Assembly (NCBI GenBank): GCA_011391185.1
Contig: JAABRB010000160.1
Location: 1 to 7,699 of the forward strand
Direction: 5' to 3'
Length of the DNA stretch: 7,699 nucleotides
Origin: Betaproteobacteria bacterium
GTDB lineage: Bacteria > Pseudomonadota > Gammaproteobacteria > Burkholderiales > SG8-39
Shown one piece after another: positions 1 through 5,726 of the stretch; position 1 is the first letter of the stretch; the number at the start of each line of letters is the position of its first letter. The translations under genes and the position numbers were made by a program. The notes beneath the pieces were generated by a model, which saw only the letters and a program-made list of their open reading frames with translations, searched no databases and was not told the origin of the DNA.

Positions 1-1716
1 CACTGCACGCGGCTCTGCCATGCATCCAGCGTCGCGGCGCTCCTCGAGGGCATCGGGTCCGGCGCCGTCTCGAATCCGGTCAAGGACGTCACCAAGGCCG
101 ACGTGGTGCTCCTCATCGGTGCGAATCCAACCGTGAATCATCCGGTCGCCGCGACCTGGATGAAGAATGCGATGAAGGGCGGCACGCGATTCATCGTCGC
201 GGACCCGCGCCGGACCGAGCTTGGACGCCATGCCTGGCGGTTCCTGCAGTTCAAGGCGGACACCGATGTCGCGTTGCTCAATGCGATGCTGCACACCATC
301 GTCGCGGAAGGGCTGGTCAACGCGGCGTTCGTGCGTGACCGCACGTCCGGGTACGACGCGCTCGCCGCGAACGTGAAGGCGTTCAGTCCCGAGGCGATGG
401 CGCCCGTGTGCGGCATTCCCGCGGAAACGATCCGCGAGGTTGCGCGGGCGTACGCAACGTCGAAGGGGTCCATGATCCTGTGGGGCATGGGGATCTCGCA
501 GCACATTCACGGCACCGACAACGCGCGGTGCCTCATCGCGCTCGCGGTGGCGACCGGTCAGATCGGCCGGCCGGGCACCGGGCTGCATCCGCTGCGCGGC
601 CAGAACAACGTGCAGGGGGCTTCGGACTCGGGACTCATCCCGATGATGTACCCCGACTACCAGCGCGTCGACAATCCCGAGGCGAAGGCGCGCTTCGAGA
701 AGCTGTGGGGACGCGACCTCGCGCCGAAGCCCGGTCTCACCGTGGTCGAGATCGTGAACGCAGCCTACGAAGGGAAGATCCGCGGGATGTACATCATGGG
801 CGAGAACCCGGCACTCTCCGATCCGGATGCGCATCACGCGCGCGAGGGTCTTGCGAACCTCGAGCACATGGTGGTGCAGGACATCTTCCTCACCGAGACC
901 GCCTACCTCGCGGACGTCGTGCTGCCGGCCACCGCCTGGCCCGAAAAGGTCGGTACGGTGACGAACACCGATCGCCTCGTGCAGCTCGGCCGCAAGGCGA
1001 TCGAGCCGCCCGGTGAAGCGCGCGAGGACCTGTGGATCATCGTCGAGCTGGCGAAGCGGCTTGGGCTTGGCTGGACGTATTCGCACCCGCGCGAAGTCTT
1101 CGACGAGATGCGCCAGTGCATGGATTCGATCGCCGGCATCACCTGGGAGCGCCTCGAGCGCGATTCGGCGGTCACCTATCCTTGCGAACACGAGGGCGAC
1201 CCGGGCCAGTCGGTGGTGTTCACCGAGCACTTTCCGACCGCGACCGGCCGCGCGAAATTCGTCCCGGCGGACCTGATCGCCGCGGCCGAGCAGCCGGACC
1301 GGACCTACCCGACGGTGCTCATCACCGGCAGGCAGCTCGAGCACTGGCACACCGGCGCGATGACCCGCCGCGCAGGCGTGCTGGACGCGATCGAGCCGGA
1401 ACCGGTGGCCTCGATCCACCCGCTCGATCTCGACCGTCTGCGCGCGAAGCCGGGCGACATCGTGACCGTCGCGTCGCGCCGCGGAAGCATCTCGCTCTAC
1501 GCGCGCGCCGACGAGGGGACGCCTCAGGGCGCGGTGTTCATCCCGTTCTGCTTCTACGAGGCGGCGGCGAACACGCTCACCAATCCCGCGCTCGATCCGT
1601 TCGGCAAGATTCCCGAGTTCAAGTACTGCGCGGTGCGGGTGACCAAGGGCGGCGCCAAACCGCAGCACTCGAGCTACGGTGGCGGACAGGCGCTTGCCGC
1701 TGACGCGCCCGCGTAG
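1..1716 (+). CDS. Formate dehydrogenase catalytic (alpha) subunit, Cys-type, 5'-truncated by window edge
   Basis: Molybdopterin oxidoreductase that oxidises formate to CO2 at a bis-MGD Mo or W centre. The reading frame is open from base 1, so the gene starts upstream; 571 residues are visible up to TAG 1714-1716. The fragment aligns from memory with E. coli FdhF from about residue 135. Cys6 (bases 16-18, in RLCHASS) sits at the FdhF Sec140 position, followed by the catalytic His7 (His141). Arg199 (in HPLRGQNNVQ) matches Arg333, and the 193-residue spacing is identical, so this is a cysteine rather than selenocysteine enzyme. Other family blocks are ILWGMG near 158, YIMGENP near 264 and QDIF near 294. 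The C-terminal dinucleotide-binding domain runs from about 436 to 552 and ends in EFKYCAVRV. The N-terminal Fe-S domains are off the window, so the soluble NAD-linked (FdsA-like) and other FDH forms cannot be told apart. No copy of the downstream operator motif is visible in front of it, so shared regulation is unproven. Family assignment is firm. Confidence 0.93.
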   Translation, partial: HCTRLCHASSVAALLEGIGSGAVSNPVKDVTKADVVLLIGANPTVNHPVAATWMKNAMKGGTRFIVADPRRTELGRHAWRFLQFKADTDVALLNAMLHTIVAEGLVNAAFVRDRTSGYDALAANVKAFSPEAMAPVCGIPAETIREVARAYATSKGSMILWGMGISQHIHGTDNARCLIALAVATGQIGRPGTGLHPLRGQNNVQGASDSGLIPMMYPDYQRVDNPEAKARFEKLWGRDLAPKPGLTVVEIVNAAYEGKIRGMYIMGENPALSDPDAHHAREGLANLEHMVVQDIFLTETAYLADVVLPATAWPEKVGTVTNTDRLVQLGRKAIEPPGEAREDLWIIVELAKRLGLGWTYSHPREVFDEMRQCMDSIAGITWERLERDSAVTYPCEHEGDPGQSVVFTEHFPTATGRAKFVPADLIAAAEQPDRTYPTVLITGRQLEHWHTGAMTRRAGVLDAIEPEPVASIHPLDLDRLRAKPGDIVTVASRRGSISLYARADEGTPQGAVFIPFCFYEAAANTLTNPALDPFGKIPEFKYCAVRVTKGGAKPQHSSYGGGQALAADAPA

Positions 1717-1778
1717 AGACTTCGCCGAACGAAGGTAGTGCGGCGGCCCGTGGGGTCATCGCCGACATCGTAGAATCG

Positions 1779-1796
1779 GGCGCGCGCGTGCGCGCC
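1779..1796 (+). terminator. GC-rich hairpin after the formate dehydrogenase gene
   Basis: A perfect 7-bp inverted repeat (GGCGCGC, loop GCGT, GCGCGCC) lies in the 141-nt gap between the formate dehydrogenase gene and the panB-like gene. A smaller one (CTTCG, loop CCGAA, CGAAG) lies at 1720-1734, just after the stop codon. Neither is followed by a T tract on the + strand, so intrinsic termination is uncertain. They could instead protect the transcript end or assist Rho-dependent termination. Together with the operator-like site downstream they suggest that a new transcription unit begins at the panB-like gene. Confidence 0.25.
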
Positions 1797-1816
1797 GGCC
1801 ACCCAGAAAAACGAGT

Positions 1817-1836
1817 AACATACGACTCGCATATCA
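1817..1836 (+). promoter_or_regulatory. Operator-like motif, copy A, upstream of the panB-like gene
   Basis: The sequence AACATACGACTCGCATATCA is one of three copies in this window of the motif RAYATACGMCTVRYATRTCA. It has internal dyad symmetry (CGA-C-TCG at its centre, with ACAT and ATAT arms). It ends 21 nt before ATG 1858, so a protein bound here would sit at the promoter or on the start of the transcript. It is the only copy upstream of the panB-like/gntR pair, which fits autoregulation by the GntR protein. The binding protein is inferred; the repetition and position are seen directly. Confidence 0.6.
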
Positions 1837-1857
1837 ACTGCGAACCAGGGGGCCGAG

Positions 1858-2727
1858 ATGCCGGGTGAGGCGCGCAAGAAGCGGACGATCACCGAGATCC
1901 GCGAATCGAAGCGGATCGGCGAGAAGATGGTCTACACGTCAGTGCTGGATTACACCTCCGCGAAATGGGCAGAGGCGGCAGGCGTCGACGTCTGTGTGGT
2001 GGGCGACAGCCTGGCAATGACCTGCCACGGTCACCCGAACACGATCCCCGCCACGATGGAAATGATGGTCTTGCACTCGCAGGCGGTGCGCCGCGGGGCT
2101 CCGAACACGTTCGTGCTCGGGTGCATGCCGTATCAGAGCTACAGCACGATCGATCGCGCCCTGACGAACGCCGCGCGCTTCATGCAGGAGGCGCTGTGCG
2201 ACGCCGTCAAGCCGCAGGGCGGCAAGAGCCAGGCGCACATCCTGAAGGCGCTGGTCGACGCCGGCATACCGACCGCGTCGCACATCGGCCTCACCCCGCA
2301 CACGATCGCGATGTTCGGCGGGTTCAAGATCCAGGGCCGTACCGCAGATGCGGCGATGAAGATCCTGGAAGACGCGCTCGCGATCCAGGACGCCGGCTGC
2401 TTCATGCTCGAGTTCGAGGCGGTGCCCGCGAAGATCGCCAAGATCATCAGCGAGCAACTCGAGATCCCCACGATCGGCATCGGCGCCGGGGTCGGCACCG
2501 ACGGGCAGATCCTGCTCTCCTATGATCTGCTCGGCGTCTTCACCGACTTCAAGCCGAAGTTCACCAAGCGCTACGCGAACCTGACCGAGGTCGCGGTGAA
2601 CGGCCTGAAAGCGTACGTCAAGGAAGTCAAGGAGAGCGCGTTCCCCGACGACGACCACAGTTACGGCGTGGACGAGAAGGAGTACGAGAAATTCCTCGGC
2701 ATGGTGCAAAAGCGCCGGCACGCCTGA
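1858..2727 (+). CDS. PanB-family protein (ketopantoate hydroxymethyltransferase-like) with altered metal site
   Basis: A TIM-barrel protein of the PanB family, 289 aa; E. coli PanB has 264. Genuine PanB transfers the methylene of 5,10-methylene-tetrahydrofolate to 2-oxoisovalerate, giving ketopantoate. Conserved blocks are VVGDSLAMT (48-55), AVRRGAPN (76-83), SHIGLTPHT (141-149), FGGFKIQGR (153-161), IGIGAG (206-211), TDGQIL (214-219) and PKFTKRYANL (233-242). Compared with E. coli, Asp45, Lys112, His136 and the base Glu181 are kept as Asp50, Lys118, His142 and Glu187. The Mg ligands Asp84 and Glu114 are replaced by Cys89 (LGCMPY) and Gln120 (VKPQGG). There is also a C-terminal extension of about 20 residues. 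ATG 1858 is preceded by AGGGGG and gives the usual N-terminal length. The gene sits under operator-like copy A and 41 nt before gntR. Because of the site changes and the context, a catabolic aldolase role is as likely as pantothenate synthesis, so the symbol panB is not assigned. Confidence 0.88.
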   Translation: MPGEARKKRTITEIRESKRIGEKMVYTSVLDYTSAKWAEAAGVDVCVVGDSLAMTCHGHPNTIPATMEMMVLHSQAVRRGAPNTFVLGCMPYQSYSTIDRALTNAARFMQEALCDAVKPQGGKSQAHILKALVDAGIPTASHIGLTPHTIAMFGGFKIQGRTADAAMKILEDALAIQDAGCFMLEFEAVPAKIAKIISEQLEIPTIGIGAGVGTDGQILLSYDLLGVFTDFKPKFTKRYANLTEVAVNGLKAYVKEVKESAFPDDDHSYGVDEKEYEKFLGMVQKRRHA

Positions 2728-2729
2728 TC

Positions 2730-2757
2730 CCGCGCGCGCGGCGGCCGCGGCGCGCGG
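2730..2757 (+). other. Very GC-rich hairpin between the panB-like gene and gntR
   Basis: The 41-nt spacer is almost pure G+C. It holds a 7-bp inverted repeat (CCGCGCG at 2730-2736 with CGCGCGG at 2751-2757) around an inner palindrome GCGGCCGC (2741-2748). There is no T tract. The structure could damp transcription or translation of gntR relative to the gene before it, which would be sensible for a regulator made in small amounts. Strings this rich in G and C form inverted repeats easily by chance. Confidence 0.2.
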
Positions 2758-2768
2758 ACGCCCCCGAG

Positions 2769-3413
2769 GTGGTGGAGACGCTTACCGACAAGGCGTACAC
2801 CTATCTCGAGGAGCTGATCGTCACGCTCAAGCTTCCGCCGGGTTCGGCGGTTTCCGAGGCGATGCTTTCCAGGCGGCTCGGAATCGGGCGCACGCCGATC
2901 CGCGAGGCGCTGCAGCGCCTCGCGCGCGAGCGGCTGGTGACGATCCTGCCCCGCCGCGGGGTGATCGTCTCCGACATCAACGTGAAAAGCCAGCTGCGCC
3001 TGCTCGAGGTCCGCCGCGAGGTCGAGCGGCTGGTGGCGCGCAGCGCCGCGCGCCGCGCAACACCCGTAGAGCGGGCAAAGTTCACCGAGCTGGCTGGCCA
3101 ATTCGAGAAGAGCGCGCGCCAAAACGACGACACGACCTTCATGCGCGTGGACCGGTCGTTCAACGACCTCTGTGTCGTCGCCGCGCGCAACGAGTTCGCG
3201 ACGGGCGCGATGGTGCTGATGCAGTCGCTCTCGCGCCGGTTCTGGTACCTGCATTACAAGCAGGCGGCGGATATGCCCGAGACCGCAAAGCTGCATGCCG
3301 ACATGGCGCGTGCCATCGCCAAGGGCGACGAGACGGGTGCGGCGACGGCGGCCGACCAGCTGCTGGACAAGATCGAGACCTTCACCCGCGCCACCGTCAG
3401 CACCGATTTCTGA
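2769..3413 (+). CDS. GntR-family transcriptional regulator, FadR/FCD subgroup
   Basis: A DNA-binding regulator of 214 aa, normal length for the subgroup. Residues about 5-70 form the GntR winged helix-turn-helix: PPGSAVSEAMLSRRLGIG, then the recognition-helix block RTPIREALQRL (41-51), then the wing LPRRGVIVS. Residues about 75-208 are the all-helical FCD ligand-binding domain. FCD domains commonly bind a metal and a carboxylate through an Asp and three His. Here Asp128 is present, the next expected His is Asn132 (DRSFND), and His162 and His176 (AKLHADMARAI) are candidate ligands, so the metal site may be weakened. Translation probably starts at GTG 2769 or GTG 2772; the Shine-Dalgarno sequence is weak (CGAGG). 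The gene follows the panB-like gene by 41 nt and is probably co-transcribed with it. Its likely targets are the three copies of the 20-bp dyad in this window, and its effector is probably the carboxylate substrate of the locus. Confidence 0.9.
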   Translation: MVETLTDKAYTYLEELIVTLKLPPGSAVSEAMLSRRLGIGRTPIREALQRLARERLVTILPRRGVIVSDINVKSQLRLLEVRREVERLVARSAARRATPVERAKFTELAGQFEKSARQNDDTTFMRVDRSFNDLCVVAARNEFATGAMVLMQSLSRRFWYLHYKQAADMPETAKLHADMARAIAKGDETGAATAADQLLDKIETFTRATVSTDF

Positions 3414-3420
3414 CCCGGAA

Positions 3421-3458
3421 CCGGCGCCTGCGCGCCGGCGGCACGGACGTGATCCGTG
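3421..3458 (+). terminator. Two tandem stem-loops after gntR
   Basis: Just after the gntR stop lie two perfect inverted repeats. The first is CCGGCGC, loop CTGC, GCGCCGG (3421-3438). The second is CACGGA, loop CGTGA, TCCGTG (3442-3458). Neither is followed by a run of T. The position fits the end of the panB-like/gntR transcript, ahead of the promoter and operator of the methyltransferase fusion, but the lack of a T tract keeps the terminator call weak. Confidence 0.35.
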
Positions 3459-3479
3459 TCAAGGATCGGCGCACCGCCG

Positions 3480-3509
3480 TGGACAGCGCGTCAGACATAC
3501 GCCTAATAT
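3480..3509 (+). promoter_or_regulatory. Candidate promoter of the methyltransferase-corrinoid fusion gene
   Basis: A -35-like TGGACA (3480-3485; five of six match TTGACA) is followed after 18 nt by a -10-like TAATAT (3504-3509; four of six match TATAAT). Transcription would start near 3516, leaving a leader of about 65 nt before GTG 3583. Operator-like copy B lies over the spacer and the -10 box, the arrangement expected for repression by steric exclusion. In GC-rich genomes such weak boxes also occur by chance. Confidence 0.4.
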
Positions 3510-3513
3510 GTCA
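3494..3513 (+). promoter_or_regulatory. Operator-like motif, copy B, upstream of the methyltransferase fusion
   Basis: The sequence GACATACGCCTAATATGTCA is the most symmetric of the three copies: GACATA and TATGTC are perfect inverted arms separated by 7 nt. It lies 81 nt after the gntR stop and 69 nt before GTG 3583, and overlaps the candidate -10 box. It shares ATACGCCT with copy C, and ATACG, CT, AT and TCA with both other copies. Binding by the neighbouring GntR protein is inferred. Confidence 0.68.
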
Positions 3514-3582
3514 GCGGTGATGTTTCAACGTCCTGGCATCGGGACTGCGCGGCTGCCTGGCCGCGGGTCGGGAGGAGGCGGG

Positions 3583-5514
3583 GTGTACACGCATAGAACT
3601 CGCATTGCCGCGGCCCTGCGCGGCGAGTCCGTGGACCGGCTGCCCTACGTTCCGCGGCTCGACCTGTGGTATCTGGCGAACTCGACCTCGGGCACGTTGC
3701 CTCGGAAGTACGCAGGCAGCTCGATGAACGAGATTGCGCGCGCCGAAGGGTGGGCCGTGCATCATCGGTTCGCCGACGATCAGCTCGATCCGGCCTTCCA
3801 ACCGCTCTACCTGCACCGCGGCATCAACGCCTTCTACAGCCGGGACACGGTATTTGACGTTGTGCTGCCGAAGAGCGTCGAAGTGAAGGTGCAGCGCGCC
3901 GGCGCACGCACGCGGGTCGAGTACCACACGCCTCTCGGAGTGGTGAGCACAACCACGCACTACGACGTCGAGTCCCAGCGCAACGGGATCACCATCCCGG
4001 CACTCGTAGAGCACCTGATCAAGACGCCGGCGGACTATGCGCCGGCCGGCTACCTCTTCGAGCACATGGACGTGGTGCCGAACTTCGAGCGATTCCGGCG
4101 CTGGTCCGCGGAGGAGATGCGCGATGACGGAGTGCCGGTCGCCATCGGATCGCTGGATGCCTCGCCTTTCCACCTGATGCAGCGCGATTTGAGCGACCCG
4201 ACGCAGTTCTTCATCCATTACAAGGATCATTACGCCGAGATGCGCGGCCTCGCCGACCGGATCGCGCCGTTCATGGACAAGATGATTGCGGTCCTCCGCG
4301 AGTCGCCCGCCGAGGTGGTCTGGTGGGGCGCGAACTTCGACGACATGCTCACTTTTCCGCCGTACTTCGAGAAGGAGATCCGGCCCTGGATTCGCAAGGT
4401 CGCCACTGCCATGGAGAGCGTGGGAAAGCGCGTGCTGTGCCACACCGACGGCGAGAACCGGGGGCTCATGGACCTCATTCGCGACTCCGGGATGCACATC
4501 GCCGAATCGATCTGCCCAACGCCGATGACGAAGGTCACGTTCGCCGAGTATTACCGGCACTGGAGCCCGCGCCTCACGCTCTTTGGCGGGATCCCGTCGA
4601 CCGTCGTGTTGCCGGAGACGAGTGATGCCGACTTCGAGGCGTACCTGGACGGGTTCTTCCGCGCTGTCGCACCCGGAAGCCGCCTCGTCGTTGGTATTGC
4701 CGACGAGGTGCCCCCGAAGGCCATCTTCGAGCGACTGCAGCGCATCGGCGAGCGTATCGAGCGCGAGGGTGCGCTGCCGCTGAAGGCGGGCGCGGCCCGG
4801 ACGCTCGAGACGGCGCCGCCCGGCACACGGCCGGCAGCCGCGCCGACTCCGGACCAGTCCGGGGAGGTCTATGCGCAAGTGCGGCTGGACGTCTTCAAGG
4901 GCAAGCACCTCGACATCAAGCCCCACGTTCAGGCGCTCCTGGACCGGGGCGTGAGCGCGAGCGACATCCTCGAGCACGGGCTGATCGCGGCGATCACGGT
5001 CGTCGGCAACCGCATGGCGGCCGGCGAGGCGTTCATTCCCGAAGTGCTGCTTGCCGCACGGGCGATGACCGCGGCGGTCGGCCTGCTCGAGCCGCACCTC
5101 GCCGCGAGCGGTACCCAGCGGCGTGGCAAGGTGCTGATCGGCACCGTGCAGGGCGACATGCACGACATCGGCAAGAACCTGGTGGTCACGATGCTGCGGG
5201 GTGTAGGGTTCGAGGTGCGTGACCTTGGGGTGAGCGTCGGACGCGACCGGTTCTGCGCCGAGGTCGAGGCCTTTCGGCCGGACGTGGTCGGTCTGTCGGC
5301 GCTGCTGACGACCACGATGATCGAGATGAGCGCGGTGATCAAGGCGCTCGACGCCCGGACGCTGCGCGATCGCTGTCGCGTCATCATCGGTGGCGCGCCG
5401 GTCAGCGCGGAGTTCGCGAAAAAGGTCGGCGCCGACGGCTATGCCGCAAACGCGGTGGACGCCGTTGGCCTCACCAAGCGGCTCGTCGCGGAGGTTGCCA
5501 CGGCGCGTCGCTGA
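3583..5514 (+). CDS. Corrinoid methyltransferase fusion: UroD/MtaA-type methyltransferase domain plus B12-binding domain
   Basis: A two-module cobalamin-dependent methyltransferase of 643 aa. Residues about 1-395 form a uroporphyrinogen-decarboxylase/MtaA-type barrel, starting with the family signature AALRGESVDRLPY and containing WWGANFDDM, LCHTDGEN (285-292) and LFGGIP. A Pro/Ala-rich linker (about 400-428) leads to a methionine-synthase-like helical cap (about 429-515) and a Rossmann B12 domain with TVQGDMHDIGKNL. There, Asp525-x-His527-x-x-Gly530 supplies the lower cobalt ligand, followed by VGLSALLTTTM, IIGGAPV and GADGYA. The MtaA/MtbA zinc motif His-x-Cys is His287-Thr-Asp289 here, so thiol-type zinc chemistry is doubtful and another methyl donor is likely. 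Fused methyltransferase plus corrinoid domains are known in chloromethane enzyme CmuA. GTG 3583 was chosen because GGAGGAGG (3571-3578) lies 4 nt before it and it gives the family N-terminus. In-frame ATG 3508 lies inside the operator, and ATG 3520 adds an unconserved Gly-rich tail. The substrate is unknown. Confidence 0.88.
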   Translation: MYTHRTRIAAALRGESVDRLPYVPRLDLWYLANSTSGTLPRKYAGSSMNEIARAEGWAVHHRFADDQLDPAFQPLYLHRGINAFYSRDTVFDVVLPKSVEVKVQRAGARTRVEYHTPLGVVSTTTHYDVESQRNGITIPALVEHLIKTPADYAPAGYLFEHMDVVPNFERFRRWSAEEMRDDGVPVAIGSLDASPFHLMQRDLSDPTQFFIHYKDHYAEMRGLADRIAPFMDKMIAVLRESPAEVVWWGANFDDMLTFPPYFEKEIRPWIRKVATAMESVGKRVLCHTDGENRGLMDLIRDSGMHIAESICPTPMTKVTFAEYYRHWSPRLTLFGGIPSTVVLPETSDADFEAYLDGFFRAVAPGSRLVVGIADEVPPKAIFERLQRIGERIEREGALPLKAGAARTLETAPPGTRPAAAPTPDQSGEVYAQVRLDVFKGKHLDIKPHVQALLDRGVSASDILEHGLIAAITVVGNRMAAGEAFIPEVLLAARAMTAAVGLLEPHLAASGTQRRGKVLIGTVQGDMHDIGKNLVVTMLRGVGFEVRDLGVSVGRDRFCAEVEAFRPDVVGLSALLTTTMIEMSAVIKALDARTLRDRCRVIIGGAPVSAEFAKKVGADGYAANAVDAVGLTKRLVAEVATARR

Positions 5515-5608
5515 GACAGCGTGCCGCGGCTCTGTCGCGCTGCAACACCCGCGCGCACGGGCGCCGCTTGAAATTCCGCGCGTGCAGGAGGACAATCGGC
5601 GACCAGCA

Positions 5609-5628
5609 AATATACGCCTGACATATCA
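5609..5628 (+). promoter_or_regulatory. Operator-like motif, copy C, upstream of the desaturase-like gene
   Basis: The sequence AATATACGCCTGACATATCA is the third copy of the 20-bp motif. It has ATAT arms at both ends and the same ATACGCCT core as copy B. It lies in the 212-nt gap between the methyltransferase fusion and the desaturase-like gene, 98 nt before ATG 5727. Its presence implies that the desaturase-like gene and the TRAP binding-protein gene form a separate transcription unit under the same control as the two upstream units. Promoter boxes at this copy are not convincing. Confidence 0.6.
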
Positions 5629-5674
5629 CCTACCCAACGCTGCGCCGGCGGGCAGGTGCACCGGCGGGCGCCAC

Positions 5675-5692
5675 CTCGTTTTCGGAAACGAG
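5675..5692 (+). promoter_or_regulatory. Stem-loop in the leader of the desaturase-like gene
   Basis: A perfect 7-bp inverted repeat with a 4-nt loop (CTCGTTT, TCGG, AAACGAG) lies 34 nt before ATG 5727, between operator-like copy C and the ribosome binding site AAGGAGA (5714-5720). Its A/T content is unusual for this GC-rich region. Upstream, the 9-mer CCGGCGGGC is directly repeated at 5645-5653 and 5661-5669. The hairpin might affect mRNA stability or serve as a second binding site; there is no T tract for termination. Confidence 0.35.
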
Positions 5693-5726
5693 CGACTGAA
5701 CCGCCGGCAACGCAAGGAGACAAGCC

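Noticed and set aside
1..18. Selenocysteine at the formate dehydrogenase active site
   Set aside because: The codon at 16-18 is TGC, not TGA, so the residue is cysteine with no recoding.
408..1016. Overlapping same-strand open frames inside the formate dehydrogenase gene (also 1032-1703, 1965-2525 and 6712-7332 in other genes)
   Set aside because: They are +1/+2 shadows with Arg/Gly/Pro/His-biased composition, no domain and no reason to outcompete the conserved frame.
1858..2727. Confident annotation as biosynthetic panB
   Set aside because: Family membership is clear, but Asp84 and Glu114 equivalents are Cys and Gln, and no panC, panD or other pantothenate gene is present in the window.
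3295..3582. An N-terminal extension of the methyltransferase fusion starting at ATG 3295
   Set aside because: It would overlap gntR by 119 nt, run through the hairpins, promoter and operator, and encode Arg/Pro-rich low-complexity sequence unlike the family. GTG 3583 has the good ribosome binding site.
3511..5595. A very long antisense open frame opposite the methyltransferase fusion, and similar antisense frames at 1939-2721 and 5439-6458
   Set aside because: Their translations are rich in Arg, His and Asp with no recognisable domain, and they lie exactly opposite strongly conserved genes. They are what GC-rich coding DNA produces on the other strand.
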